Position numbers and translations under genes: made by a program. From contig PIZK01000039.1 of assembly GCA_002835545.1 (NCBI GenBank), positions 1-43,526 on the forward strand: 43,526 bases of DNA. The letters are read 5' to 3'. Origin of the DNA: Alteromonadales bacterium alter-6D02. Lineage in GTDB: Bacteria; Pseudomonadota; Gammaproteobacteria; Enterobacterales; Psychrobiaceae. Below are positions 25,946-35,375 of this stretch, piece after piece. Each line of letters starts with the position of its first letter. The stretch's first letter is position 1. A model generated the notes under the pieces. That model searched no databases and had not been told where the DNA came from. It was given only the letters and a program-made list of their open reading frames with translations.

Positions 25946-27330
25946 TTAGAGTTCTCTAGTGCTATATCATGATTGGATTGTGATGATAAGTTGGTGTTGC
26001 CTGCCAATTGATGCAAGTGAAACCTCATAATAACAAAAGCAATGAGTCCCGTTAAGCCACCAGCGATAGCAACGCCAATAATTAAACCTGTAACCTCACC
26101 TAAATAACCGCCAAAGAAAGCCAAAGGCAACATCAAAATGAATAAACGAATAATATTAAGTCCAATGGAAATCATTGGTTTATGCAATGCGTTCAACGAA
26201 GAGTTACTTAAAATAGTGATTCCTGCAAACCCGTGAGTCAGTGGCATAATTAAGAGGTACAAGGTAATAATTTCTATCACTTGTGGGTCTGTTGCAAATA
26301 AACGGGCAATGTACCCCGAAGATAAAGCTAAAATCAAATAAATAGCCGCTTGCCATAACATCACAAATTTAATGCTAGAAAAGTAGCCTTGCTTTACACG
26401 CTGATAATGCCCTGCCCCGAAGTTTTGGCTTATAAACGGCGGAAGAGACATCGATAGAGCAAGCACAACGATAACAGCAAAAGACTCTATCCTTCCACCT
26501 ACACCAAATGCAGCCACTGCTTCACTCCCATAAGTAGCAACAATCGCAGTTAAAATACTCGATGAAATCGGTGTCATCATATTAGAAGCCGCTGCAGGTA
26601 AGCCAATGGCTAATAATTTCTTACTAGAGTCAATCACCTGGTTGAGACGGTAGCCCCACCCCAACATTTGATAAGAGATGGTCAAGCGATAAAAAACAAT
26701 AACACAACATACGAAACTTGCTAAAATACTCGCAATAGCCGCGCCTTGAAGCCCCATAGGTTCAATCGGGCCAGCACCAAAAATAAAAATAGGATCGAGA
26801 ATTGCGTTAATTATTGCCCCTATCCCCATCACTTTTGCAGGGGTTTTGGTATCGCCTGAAGCACGCATCACCGAATTACCAATCATTGGCATGATCAAAA
26901 TTAAGCAACCAAACAACCAAGGGCTCATATAGAGAGAGATCAATTCAATCTCTTTTGTACTAGCACCCATCGCACTAAATATCACATCATGCAGCCAAAC
27001 ACCTACCATGGCTAAGCCATAGATTAATATTGCAGAAACAATCAAGGCAACCGATGCATGTTGCCTTGCTAATTCTTTATTATCTTGCCCTAATGTTTTT
27101 GCTACGACTGCGGAAACACCTACCCCCATTCCAATAGCGAGGCTAATTAATGTAAACGTTACAGGGAAAGTAAAGCTAAACGCAGCTAATGATGTAGTCC
27201 CCAGCATGCTAACAAAAAAAGTATCGACGATATTAAATGACATCATAAGAATTAATCCATACGTCATTGGAACAGTCATACTTTTGAGAGTCGAATTAAC
27301 TGGAGCCGTTAATAGTGCAGTTGAGTTCAT
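25942..27330 (-). CDS. MATE family efflux transporter
   Basis: 462 aa with about twelve hydrophobic helices in two similar halves, as in MATE multidrug/Na+ or H+ antiporters. Recognisable family segments include [22 protein letters not shown] near the start (about 32-53) and [23 protein letters not shown]-like [27 protein letters not shown] follows at about 155-182. The second half has [15 protein letters not shown]. It probably exports cationic drugs or metabolites across the inner membrane. Its stop codon overlaps the uvrB start in an ATGA arrangement, which implies translational coupling. The substrate cannot be told. Confidence 0.9.
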   Translation of the reverse strand: MNSTALLTAPVNSTLKSMTVPMTYGLILMMSFNIVDTFFVSMLGTTSLAAFSFTFPVTFTLISLAIGMGVGVSAVVAKTLGQDNKELARQHASVALIVSAILIYGLAMVGVWLHDVIFSAMGASTKEIELISLYMSPWLFGCLILIMPMIGNSVMRASGDTKTPAKVMGIGAIINAILDPIFIFGAGPIEPMGLQGAAIASILASFVCCVIVFYRLTISYQMLGWGYRLNQVIDSSKKLLAIGLPAAASNMMTPISSSILTAIVATYGSEAVAAFGVGGRIESFAVIVVLALSMSLPPFISQNFGAGHYQRVKQGYFSSIKFVMLWQAAIYLILALSSGYIARLFATDPQVIEIITLYLLIMPLTHGFAGITILSNSSLNALHKPMISIGLNIIRLFILMLPLAFFGGYLGEVTGLIIGVAIAGGLTGLIAFVIMRFHLHQLAGNTNLSSQSNHDIALENSK

Positions 27331-28277
27331 GAATTTTACGCTAGTTAAAGTGGGAGCATTATCCTAGCAGAAAGAGAAATGACAATGAACTAAGTGACAA
27401 GCAACATCTAATAAAAAGTGTTAAAGAATATGTTTTCATCAGCTGTGGTGGTAATACAACCTAGCTAAAATTATTTACCTTTAACCCCTTGACTTATAAC
27501 AAAGCTATACTATATCTAGTTTAACGGCATACATAATAATAAAACTCATTTAAATAGGATATAGAATAAGTTATCCAACGCTTTTAATTCCTACCTTTTT
27601 TAAACTGTCAAGTAGTTACACCTCACAAATCACCAGCTAGAACAAATCTCTTGTTACATTATTGACATGAGCTAACCTGCTGAATACATTATAAATTCAC
27701 TTTTTGTTCAATTTTCAACTAATCTTAGTGAAACCCCTTATTTCATTGGGATTAGCCCACATTAAAACATTTAATAAACATAGTTATCCACAGTTTTAGT
27801 GGATAACCCACCAACCCCTTATAGGGTGAGGGATTAGGGATATAGAAAAAAAACTAAAAAAAACACTAAAAAATATTTTTACATCCGACATCAACATTTC
27901 GAACATTTATTGTAAACACACGATAACCAATACCAAACCTCCTTAGTGGCTTAAGCAGCCTTCCCCCTCTTTCGCTGATTAACACCAGCGAAGAAAGAAA
28001 AAGCTATTGCATGGCCTATAGTTCTTGTTAAGGCTCAGATAGCCAATGATATATGCGCTGATTATCGAATCTGCAACATCGTAACACCGATCTCGGATCG
28101 ACAATGGTAACTGTTGCCGAAGTTCGATAGTAATGCCCCAGATACTAGAAAAAGTGATGAGTGTAAGTCTTTTACATCGTTAACCATTACATTTTGGATA
28201 ATAAAGGGCTATTTCGCATATTTATACGTCGAATTGTATAAGTGTTGCTCAAATGGAATTTTTTTATAAATACAGTG
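27331..28277. other. Non-coding region between the MATE gene and the tRNA-Asn cluster
   Basis: No convincing protein gene in about 950 nt. It is AT-rich and contains an inverted DnaA-box-like palindrome (27783-27807), an A/T-only-like run (about 27845-27890), a TTCGCTG/CAGCGAA hairpin (about 27969-27990), two GATC sites (about 28090-28100) and a weak TTATAC/GTATAA repeat (28222-28241). Confidence 0.6.
27783..27807. promoter_or_regulatory. Inverted pair of DnaA-box-like sequences
   Basis: GTTATCCAC (27783-27791) and GTGGATAAC (27799-27807) are perfect complements 7 nt apart. The left arm reads TTATCCACA, an exact match to the strongest E. coli DnaA-box form; the right arm, read on the minus strand, is TTATCCACT, one base off. 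A strongly A-rich stretch follows about 40 nt later. A plain hairpin is the alternative. Confidence 0.4.
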
Positions 28278-28313
28278 TTGACAGTTAGCACTCCAATCTT
28301 TAATATGCGCTCC
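28278..28313 (+). promoter_or_regulatory. Strong sigma-70 promoter of the tRNA-Asn operon
   Basis: TTGACA (28278-28283) and TAATAT (28301-28306) are separated by exactly 17 nt. The GC-rich discriminator GCGCTCC (28307-28313) is typical of stable-RNA promoters under stringent control. The first tRNA-Asn begins 22 nt later. Confidence 0.88.
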
Positions 28314-28335
28314 GTCTTCACCGACAATCATTCAT

Positions 28336-28411
28336 TCCCCAATAGTTCAGTTGGTAGAACGGCGGACTGTTAATCCGTATGTCGCTGGTTCGAGTCCAGC
28401 TTGGGGAGCCA
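28336..28411 (+). tRNA. tRNA-Asn (GTT), copy 1
   Basis: 76-nt cloverleaf: acceptor TCCCCAA pairs with TTGGGGA, discriminator G, encoded CCA, anticodon GTT at 28369-28371, T arm GGTTCGAGTCC. It is the first of four identical copies behind the promoter at 28278. Confidence 0.97.
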
Positions 28412-28450
28412 TCCTTTTAGGATATGAATGAAAGTTAGTGATACAGTGAT

Positions 28451-28526
28451 TCCCCAATAGTTCAGTTGGTAGAACGGCGGACTGTTAATCCGTATGTCGC
28501 TGGTTCGAGTCCAGCTTGGGGAGCCA
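28451..28526 (+). tRNA. tRNA-Asn (GTT), copy 2
   Basis: Base-for-base identical to copy 1 over all 76 nt, with encoded CCA. The 39-nt spacer before it is unrelated in sequence to the other spacers except for the few bases next to the gene. Confidence 0.97.
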
Positions 28527-28581
28527 TTTAGTTATTTACATCTACCAAAATAACAATACAATGGTTTCACACAATAATAAT

Positions 28582-28657
28582 TCCCCAATAGTTCAGTTGG
28601 TAGAACGGCGGACTGTTAATCCGTATGTCGCTGGTTCGAGTCCAGCTTGGGGAGCCA
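28582..28657 (+). tRNA. tRNA-Asn (GTT), copy 3
   Basis: Identical to copies 1 and 2, after a 55-nt AT-rich spacer. No separate promoter is evident, so it is probably processed from the common precursor. Confidence 0.97.
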
Positions 28658-28694
28658 TTATTATTAACAACTAAGCACCTTGCTTATAAATAAT

Positions 28695-28770
28695 TCCCCA
28701 ATAGTTCAGTTGGTAGAACGGCGGACTGTTAATCCGTATGTCGCTGGTTCGAGTCCAGCTTGGGGAGCCA
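28695..28770 (+). tRNA. tRNA-Asn (GTT), copy 4
   Basis: Identical to the other three copies, after a 37-nt spacer. It is the last of the cluster; I see no strong hairpin terminator directly after it. Confidence 0.97.
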
Positions 28771-29399
28771 TTTATCTTTCTATTCTGTATTACCCAGACA
28801 ATCTTGTTCTTCCTTTTAAATTATCTTGATCTCTTGACTTAAATTATTTTTTCTATCCTAATATCAATTTTATTAATGGACTAGAGTACTTGTACAGTGC
28901 CCCTATAAAAGGCTATGTCGCAGTTAACTGTTGTATATTTTTAATTGCATAAAAAACATTTGTATCAACTGTTCCCCCTTCGACATCCCCTACTATCTGT
29001 CATCAGCGACCTTTAAGAGAGTGGATGTTAGGAGAAAACTCAGGGATGGTTTTTGAGGTTTTGGCGCAGAACACGCATCAAGTTCGTTCAATTATCATAG
29101 CTAGCCCTACCCCATGAAAGGTAAGTAACTAATTTACTGTCCTATTTGCAAAAAACATCCCTGTCATTTGTCCTGTAGAGCAGCTATTACTGCCTTAAAT
29201 TGCCCCCAGCCGTTTAATCTTTTGTTACCTTCCTATAAGAAAAGTAACGGGTATGCTCAAAAAAACGCCACACTGCTTAGCAATTCGTCTTATCACATCA
29301 AACTTCAGTTGTTATTAACGAATCGCAACCGCTAATTAAGATATCACCAATAACCCCTTTCTAGACAACAAAGAGGTTAAGAGGTGCCATACCCTTTCA
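28771..29399. other. Non-coding region after the tRNA-Asn cluster
   Basis: No supported gene. A 23-codon frame at about 29046-29117 (reads MVFEVLAQNTHQV then RSIIIASPTP) resembles short spurious frames from dispersed repeats in related marine genomes, but only one copy is in this window. A wobble-tolerant hairpin near 29350-29376 could end the convergent DMT gene, though without a T tract. Confidence 0.5.
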
Positions 29400-30305
29400 C
29401 TACGAAGCAGTACATAACTGTTGCGGTACCTTTTTTGTACGCTGACTAATTAATACGCCCACCCCCACCAAAGCACAACTTGCTAATTGACTCATTGTTA
29501 ATGTTTCATTGAGTAATAACCAAGCGAGTAACACTGTAAATACAGGTATCAAATTACTAAACGAGCCAGCAATGGTCACCGGCACTCGCGCAATGGCATA
29601 GTTATAGCAAAGATATGCACCAAGGGTGACCACTGCCCCTAGATAGATAATCGCCCCTGCCCCGAAACTGTCAAAGTGCGTTGGAAAGGGCTCTAACAAC
29701 ATAAACGGGGTGAAAAAAATGATGCCAACAAACGCAGGGAATGCCGTAAGAAATACAGGCGAGTAACGCGCACTAAAACGTTTTAATAACACACTATAGC
29801 AAGCTGCACAGCACATCGCTAAAAACTCTAAAAAGTTTCCCCATAAAGGGTTTGGCGCATCTTCAGTCACTTCACTGCCTAGTGACAGGCCAATCACCCC
29901 AGCAAAAGCAAGCAAAAAGCCCACTAGTTGGCGGCGAGTGATCCGCTCTCCAAGTGTGAAAAATGCGATAACTGCGATTAGTAACGGTAAAATAGCGGTA
30001 ATAGTCCCTGCTTGAGATGCAGAGGTATTTAGCAATGCCTCTGCCTCAAGGACGAAATAAAAGCATGGCTCAAGCAATGCCATCAGCCCTAAGAGCTTAT
30101 AATCACCGGCTCGATACTCAAAGTTAAAGAACTGCTTAATAAAAAATACAAAGCAGGCTCCAGCTACCATCATTCTCGCCCAGATTACAAACATCGGTGA
30201 GTAGCTTGCAAAAGCGACTTTTAGCGCAATAAAAGAACTTGCCCACAGCAACATCGCAACGGACAAGATCAGCATAGGCCCATAAGCAGGAGTAGTTTTG
30301 TTCAT
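29400..30305 (-). CDS. DMT superfamily transporter (EamA domain)
   Basis: 301 aa, about ten transmembrane helices in two EamA repeats, as in the drug/metabolite exporters of the RhaT/YdcZ-like group. The first repeat begins LILSVAMLLWASSFIALKVAF (by position 12-32). The second contains AYLCYNYAIARVPVTIAGSFSNLIPVFTVLLAWLLLNE (about 232-269). It probably exports an amino acid or other small metabolite across the inner membrane; the substrate is unknown. It stands alone, divergent from the rnf operon with about 245 nt between starts. Confidence 0.88.
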   Translation of the reverse strand: MNKTTPAYGPMLILSVAMLLWASSFIALKVAFASYSPMFVIWARMMVAGACFVFFIKQFFNFEYRAGDYKLLGLMALLEPCFYFVLEAEALLNTSASQAGTITAILPLLIAVIAFFTLGERITRRQLVGFLLAFAGVIGLSLGSEVTEDAPNPLWGNFLEFLAMCCAACYSVLLKRFSARYSPVFLTAFPAFVGIIFFTPFMLLEPFPTHFDSFGAGAIIYLGAVVTLGAYLCYNYAIARVPVTIAGSFSNLIPVFTVLLAWLLLNETLTMSQLASCALVGVGVLISQRTKKVPQQLCTAS

Positions 30306-30549
30306 AAAATTTCATTTGTGGTGTAAAAACAGGCGGCAAGTGTAAATCAAAATAAAATAGATGCAATAAATTATAAAATAGACCCAGAATGCATAAGCAA
30401 TGACACCTTGGGTCTTCAGTTTATTTTGATCTTGTGCAAGTGACGTTAAATAACTAAGTCTTGGCGCTAACACTTACAACATACAAGGTTGTTTCTAAGT
30501 GAATAAACAAGGATAATACGCCCATTGTTTTTTAGGTCAATTAACGCTA

Positions 30550-31128
30550 ATGGTTGAGTATTTTTTACTGCTAATTGGTACAGTTTTAGTCAATAACTTC
30601 GTACTAGTTAAGTTTTTAGGTTTATGTCCCTTTATGGGGGTCTCCAGCAAACTTGAGTCCGCAATTGGAATGTCGATGGCGACTACGTTTGTCTTAACTA
30701 TTGCGTCTTTATGCAGCTATCTAGTCAACCACTACTTGTTAGTCCCATTAAATATTGAATATTTGCGCACCCTTAGCTTTATCTTAGTTATTGCCGTTGT
30801 TGTACAGTTCACTGAAATGGTGGTGCGTAGTACCAGTCCTGCACTATATCGCATGCTGGGTATTTTTTTACCGCTGATCACCACTAACTGTGCAGTTCTT
30901 GGCGTCGCATTATTAAACACCAATGAGCATCATAATTTTATTGACTCAATTGTTTACGGTTTTGGCGCGGCACTTGGCTTCTCTCTAGTATTAATCTTAT
31001 TCTCGGCGATGCGGGAACGTTTAGCGGCCGCAGACGTACCAGCCCCATTTAAAGGCGCTTCAATTGCGATGATTACCGCAGGCTTAATGTCATTGGCATT
31101 CAGTGGATTTACGGGGTTAGTGAAGTAA
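30550..31128 (+). CDS. rnfA: Electron transport complex subunit RnfA
   Basis: 192 aa, six membrane helices, one of the two homologous membrane subunits of the Rnf complex. Rnf couples ferredoxin/NAD electron transfer to Na+ or H+ movement. [19 protein letters not shown] (about 14-32) and [16 protein letters not shown] (about 100-115) carry the conserved cysteines that hold an iron centre between RnfA and RnfE. It heads the operon; rnfB starts at the next base after its stop. Upstream are a CACTTA...TAAGTG imperfect hairpin (30471-30501), a 7-bp AGACCCA/TGGGTCT stem (30380-30415), and TTGAT-CTTG-TGCAA (30426-30439), which matches an FNR box at 8 of 10 positions. Confidence 0.96.
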   Translation: MVEYFLLLIGTVLVNNFVLVKFLGLCPFMGVSSKLESAIGMSMATTFVLTIASLCSYLVNHYLLVPLNIEYLRTLSFILVIAVVVQFTEMVVRSTSPALYRMLGIFLPLITTNCAVLGVALLNTNEHHNFIDSIVYGFGAALGFSLVLILFSAMRERLAAADVPAPFKGASIAMITAGLMSLAFSGFTGLVK

Positions 31129-31689
31129 ATGACAGTTATTTTAATCGCAATCCTAGTCCTTAGTGCATTAGGGCTCATCTTTGGTGTTCTATTGGGGTTT
31201 GCTTCAATCAAGTTTAAAGTTGAAGAAGATCCTATTGCAGAAAAAATTGATGCTATCTTACCGCAAACGCAATGTGGCCAATGTGGCTATCCAGGGTGTA
31301 AGCCTTATGCTGAAGCGGTTGCCAATGGGGACGCTATCAATAAGTGTGCTCCAGGCGGTCAACAGACAATAGAAATCATTGCCGATATGATGAATGTCGA
31401 TATTCCACCAGCTCAAGGCGAGGAAGTCGAAGAACCAGTAAAGAAAGTCGCTTTTATCATCGAAGATGATTGTATTGGCTGTACCAAGTGTATTCAGGCC
31501 TGCCCAGTCGATGCAATTTTAGGAACGACTAAACAAATGCATACGATTATCACCGATGAATGTACTGGCTGTGATCTTTGTGTTGAACCTTGCCCTGTTG
31601 ACTGTATAGAAATGATACCAGTCAAACAAACGACCAAGAATTGGAACGCTCAATTAACTCTGATTCCTATTAAGCAGTTGGAGTCATAA
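31129..31689 (+). CDS. rnfB: Electron transport complex subunit RnfB
   Basis: 186 aa iron-sulphur subunit. One N-terminal membrane helix (about 3-25) is followed by the Fe-S domain [15 protein letters not shown] (about 48-62). Two ferredoxin-type 4Fe-4S motifs follow: [15 protein letters not shown] (about 117-131) and [15 protein letters not shown] (about 147-161). It relays electrons from the soluble donor towards the rest of the Rnf complex on the cytoplasmic face. It is in direct contact with rnfA (no gap) and one base before the rnfC GTG. Confidence 0.96.
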   Translation: MTVILIAILVLSALGLIFGVLLGFASIKFKVEEDPIAEKIDAILPQTQCGQCGYPGCKPYAEAVANGDAINKCAPGGQQTIEIIADMMNVDIPPAQGEEVEEPVKKVAFIIEDDCIGCTKCIQACPVDAILGTTKQMHTIITDECTGCDLCVEPCPVDCIEMIPVKQTTKNWNAQLTLIPIKQLES

Positions 31690-31690
31690 C

Positions 31691-34288
31691 GTGAAAACTA
31701 TTCTAAACTTAGTCGATGATGGTCAATTGTGGCAGTTTCACGGTGGTATTTACCCACCCAGCCGAAAAGAGCGCACCAAGGATCAACCAATCAGTTTGCT
31801 CCCGGTACCACAACAATTATTTATCCCACTTTCACAACACAGTGGCGCAGCAGCCGTTGTGTGTGTAGCCGTTGGTGATAATGTTACTAAAGGCCAGGTC
31901 CTAGCAAAAGCTGACGGATTTATCTCTGCAAATGTATTGGCACCATCAGATGGCACCATTACTGCCATCTGCCAACACCCAGCCTGTCACCCTTCTGGAT
32001 TAACAACAGAAACAATAACGTTAACAGTCAATGACACTGACGAGCAGGCACATCCTGTCTTCGCACCATTATCGACGCAAGCGACACCAGCTGAAATTTT
32101 AGAACGAGTAAAAGCAAGTGGTATCACCGGGTTAGGTGGTGCAAGCTTTCCAACATCGGTAAAACTGTCAACTAAAAGACCCATTGATTATTTAATTCTT
32201 AACGGCGTTGAGTGCGAACCTTATATCACTGCTGATGATTCGTTAATGCGAGACCGTGCCAATGATATTGTTCAGGGTATCTTAACTCTTAAACAACTAA
32301 TCTCGCCAAAGCGTGTCATTATCGCTATTGAAGATAATAAGCCTGAAGCAATCAAAGCCATGGAGAAAGCGCTATCTGTTGCTAATGTCGACTCGCATAT
32401 ACTGGTTCGCCCAATACCAACCGTTTATCCCGCTGGAGGAGAAAAGCAGTTAATCGAAGTACTGACGAGTAAACAAATACCAAAAGGAAAGCTGCCAGCA
32501 GATATTGGTGTAGTTGTACAAAACGTTGCAACCGCCTACGCAGTTAATCAAGCGGTTACTCATGGACAACCTCTGTTAGAGCGTATTGTTACTGTTTCTG
32601 GTGATTTAGTGTCTCGCCCGGGTAATTACCAAGTGCCGCTAGGTACTAGTATTGAAACCCTCCTTATGCAGTGTGGTTTTAAACCAGCAAGCAAACAAAA
32701 AATCATCGTGGGAGGACCAATGATGGGTTTTGCTTTGCATGATATTAGTGCGCCAGTTGTTAAAGCAACAAACTGTATTATTGCGGCCAGTATTAATGAG
32801 TTACCAGATGCCCCTTCTGAGCAAAACTGTATTCGTTGTGGTGACTGTGAACAAGTATGTCCTGCAGAGTTATTGCCACAGCAATTACAGTGGTTTGCCA
32901 AAGATAAAGACCACGATAAACTCATCGAACACGATCTATTTGACTGTATTGAATGCGGTGCTTGTGCATACGTTTGCCCTAGTGCAATCCCACTCGTTCA
33001 ATATTATCGTGTTGCTAAAGCTGAAATTAGAACGGCCGAACAAGAAAAACTACAAGCAGCCCGTGCCAAGGAGCGCTATGAGCTTCGTCAAGCACGTTTA
33101 GAGCGTGACAAGCAGGAACGTGAAGAACGCAGCCGACTAGCGGCAGAAAAACGTAAAGCAGCGATGGCAGGAAATAAAGATCAAGACGCGATTGCTGCAG
33201 CTCTCGCCAGAGTAAAAGCTAAAAAAGCTGGGCAATCAGTAGAAGAGCCGACCAAAGAACAACCTAACGATCGCGTTGCCGCAGCGATCGCCCGAGCAAA
33301 AGCCAAAAAAGCTCAAGCGAACAGCTCTACAACAGAAGCAGATTCGACGTCTCAAAATGAACAGCAATCTCGCGTTGCAGCAGCAATTGCGAGAGCAAAA
33401 GCTAAAAAATCGCAAGCTAAACCTTCACATAACGACGAGCAAGTTTCAAAGACTGTCACCGAAGTGTCAGTAGAGAATACATCCGATGACAAAAAAGCAC
33501 GCATTGCCGCTGCTGTTGCCAAAGCAAAAGCCAAAACTCAGGCTAAAAAAGCACAGCCGGATGAATCTCCTGAGGCATTAGAAGAGGCAGAACCGTCAGT
33601 GAATAGCGCTGCCGACGACAAAAAAGCACGCATTGCCGCTGCTGTTGCCAAAGCAAAAGCCAAAGCTCAGGCTAAAAAAGCACAGCCGGATGAATCTCCT
33701 GAGGCATTAGAAGAGGCAGAGCCGTCAGTGAATAGCGCTGCCGACGACAAAAAAGCACGCATTGCCGCTGCTGTTGCCAAAGCAAAAGCCAAAGCTCAAG
33801 CTAAAAAAGCACAGCCGGATGAACCTCCTGAGGCATTTGAAGAGGCAGAGCCGTCAGTAGATAGCGCTGCCGATGACAAAAAAGCACGCATTGCCGCTGC
33901 TGTTGCCAAAGCAAAAGCCAAAGCTCAGGCTAAAAAAGCACAGCCGGATGAATCTCCTGAGGCATTAGAAGAGGCAGAGCCGTCAGTGAATAGCGCTGCC
34001 GACGACAAAAAAGCACGCATTGCCGCTGCTGTAGCCAAAGCAAAAGCCAAGGCTCAGGCCAAGAAAGTAAAAACAGATGATTATAGTCCCAAGGCTACGC
34101 CATCAGAAGACATGGTTGAGCCAACAGAGAATTCTGGGATAGTACCTACCAAGGAACTAAGTAATGAAGGCATTAGTCCAGAAGACGCAAAAAAAGCGCG
34201 AGTAGCTGCAGCAGTTGCTAAAGCTAAGGCAAAAGCACTGGCACGGAAACAAGGCCGACACTCAAACGATGATAATCAAAATTCTTAG
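31691..34288 (+). CDS. rnfC: Electron transport complex subunit RnfC with long repeat tail
   Basis: 865 aa from a GTG with GGAG 7 nt upstream. RnfC is the peripheral NADH- and FMN-binding subunit. GGIYPPSRKE near the N-terminus, GGASFPTSVKL (about 150-160) and the NGVECEPYITADD block are the nucleotide/flavin-binding core. Two 4Fe-4S motifs are CIRCGDCEQVCPAE and CIECGACAYVCPS (about 379-430). After about residue 450 the protein is a charged Ala/Lys tail, with the RVAAAIARAKAKK-type motif repeated about nine times. This includes four full and one partial 43-residue units. E. coli RsxC also has a repeat tail, so the novelty is its length and near-identity. Confidence 0.96.
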   Translation: MKTILNLVDDGQLWQFHGGIYPPSRKERTKDQPISLLPVPQQLFIPLSQHSGAAAVVCVAVGDNVTKGQVLAKADGFISANVLAPSDGTITAICQHPACHPSGLTTETITLTVNDTDEQAHPVFAPLSTQATPAEILERVKASGITGLGGASFPTSVKLSTKRPIDYLILNGVECEPYITADDSLMRDRANDIVQGILTLKQLISPKRVIIAIEDNKPEAIKAMEKALSVANVDSHILVRPIPTVYPAGGEKQLIEVLTSKQIPKGKLPADIGVVVQNVATAYAVNQAVTHGQPLLERIVTVSGDLVSRPGNYQVPLGTSIETLLMQCGFKPASKQKIIVGGPMMGFALHDISAPVVKATNCIIAASINELPDAPSEQNCIRCGDCEQVCPAELLPQQLQWFAKDKDHDKLIEHDLFDCIECGACAYVCPSAIPLVQYYRVAKAEIRTAEQEKLQAARAKERYELRQARLERDKQEREERSRLAAEKRKAAMAGNKDQDAIAAALARVKAKKAGQSVEEPTKEQPNDRVAAAIARAKAKKAQANSSTTEADSTSQNEQQSRVAAAIARAKAKKSQAKPSHNDEQVSKTVTEVSVENTSDDKKARIAAAVAKAKAKTQAKKAQPDESPEALEEAEPSVNSAADDKKARIAAAVAKAKAKAQAKKAQPDESPEALEEAEPSVNSAADDKKARIAAAVAKAKAKAQAKKAQPDEPPEAFEEAEPSVDSAADDKKARIAAAVAKAKAKAQAKKAQPDESPEALEEAEPSVNSAADDKKARIAAAVAKAKAKAQAKKVKTDDYSPKATPSEDMVEPTENSGIVPTKELSNEGISPEDAKKARVAAAVAKAKAKALARKQGRHSNDDNQNS
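33485..34066 (+). repeat. Tandem 129-bp repeats in the 3' part of rnfC
   Basis: Units begin at 33485, 33614, 33743 and 33872, each exactly 129 nt, with a partial fifth from 34001. Each encodes 43 residues: an Ala/Lys helix (DDKKARIAAAVAKAKAKAQ) and an acidic Pro-containing linker. The units are nearly identical in DNA, even at third codon positions. The third unit has the most changes (S to P, L to F, N to D). Confidence 0.97.
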
Positions 34289-34298
34289 GTATTAAAAT

Positions 34299-35375
34299 AT
34301 GTTTTTATCAGTTACTCCATCTCCTCATAAAGTCGGGCAAGCGAATACCGCCAAAATGATGCGTAATGTTGCTCTCGCAACGCTCCCCGGCATCATCGCA
34401 TTAATGTACTTTTTTGGCTTTGGCGTTCTTATCCAGCTAGTTATATGCATGTTAACGGCTGTTATCACTGAAGCGCTGATTTTAAAAGTTCGAAAGAAGC
34501 CAATTAGCCTGACTCTAAAAGATAACAGTGCATTATTAACTGGCTTACTTTTGGGTATTTCAATCCCTCCCCTCGCACCGTGGTGGATAGGGGCCTTAGG
34601 TGTTTCATTTGCAATCATTGTTGCAAAACAACTCTATGGTGGCTTAGGGTTTAATCTATTTAACCCAGCAATGATAGGTTACGTATTATTACTAATTTCA
34701 TTTCCACTACAAATGACCACTTGGCAGGTTCCTTTTGAAGTGGCACAGCATTCACTATCTTTTATCGATGAGTTAAGCGCGGTCTTCTCTGGGTACACGA
34801 CCAGCGGTGTGAGTGTTAATGACTTACGGTTAACGGTCGACGGCATTACCATGGCGACCCCCCTTGATAGTTTAAAAACTGATTTAACTCAAGGACTAAC
34901 CAGTAGCGAAGCAACCAATAAACCAGCTTATAGCACAATGGCGGGCTTAGGCTGGGAGTGGGTAAACCTCGCATTTTTGCTGGGTGGATTGATTTTACTA
35001 AAGCTTAAAATGATCCGCTGGCATATTCCTGTTGCGATGCTCTCATCATTATTTTTATGTACACTTATCGGTTACTTGCTCGCACCAGATAGCCATGGCA
35101 CCCCGGTGTTTCACCTGTTAAGTGGCGCGACTATGTTAGGTGCATTCTTTATAGCAACCGACCCAGTCACCGCAGCAACGAGTAATAAAGGCCGCTTAAT
35201 TTTTGGCGCTTTAATCGGTGTATTAATTTATATCATTCGTAATTTTGGTGGTTTTCCAGATGCAATTGCATTTGCCGTATTGCTCGCGAATATGACAGTC
35301 CCTGTAATCGATTACTATACCAAACCTGTTAGTTATGGTTCTGCAAACCATCGTAAGGAGGTTAATGATGAATAA
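34299..35375 (+). CDS. rnfD: Electron transport complex subunit RnfD
   Basis: 358 aa membrane subunit with about ten helices, homologous to NqrB. The flavinylation segment DGITMATPLD places T187 at the position known to carry covalent FMN in Vibrio RnfD. SGATMLGAFFIATDPVTAATS (given by position about 272-292) is the second conserved block. It starts 10 nt after rnfC. A strong AAGGAGG ribosome site for rnfG is embedded in its last codons. Confidence 0.96.
   Translation: MFLSVTPSPHKVGQANTAKMMRNVALATLPGIIALMYFFGFGVLIQLVICMLTAVITEALILKVRKKPISLTLKDNSALLTGLLLGISIPPLAPWWIGALGVSFAIIVAKQLYGGLGFNLFNPAMIGYVLLLISFPLQMTTWQVPFEVAQHSLSFIDELSAVFSGYTTSGVSVNDLRLTVDGITMATPLDSLKTDLTQGLTSSEATNKPAYSTMAGLGWEWVNLAFLLGGLILLKLKMIRWHIPVAMLSSLFLCTLIGYLLAPDSHGTPVFHLLSGATMLGAFFIATDPVTAATSNKGRLIFGALIGVLIYIIRNFGGFPDAIAFAVLLANMTVPVIDYYTKPVSYGSANHRKEVNDE

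Noticed and set aside
27331..27480. LexA box upstream of the MATE-uvrB pair
   Set aside because: The best candidate (CTGT...ACAA near 27440) has the wrong spacing and a mismatched half-site.
27331..28335. A second replication origin at the DnaA-box palindrome
   Set aside because: Only one good box pair is present, GATC sites are few, and dnaA, mnmG or other origin genes are absent.
29046..29117. 23-codon frame (MVFEVLAQNTHQV then RSIIIASPTP)
   Set aside because: It is too short and has poor ribosome-site spacing. It may be part of a dispersed repeat, but no second copy is visible here.
32626..33101. Long frames on both strands inside rnfC
   Set aside because: The rnfC frame carries Fe-S motifs across the same bases; the others are shadows arising from its codon bias.
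33485..34066. CRISPR-like array, because of regular 129-bp periodicity
   Set aside because: The units are directly adjacent coding repeats without spacers and lie in frame inside rnfC.
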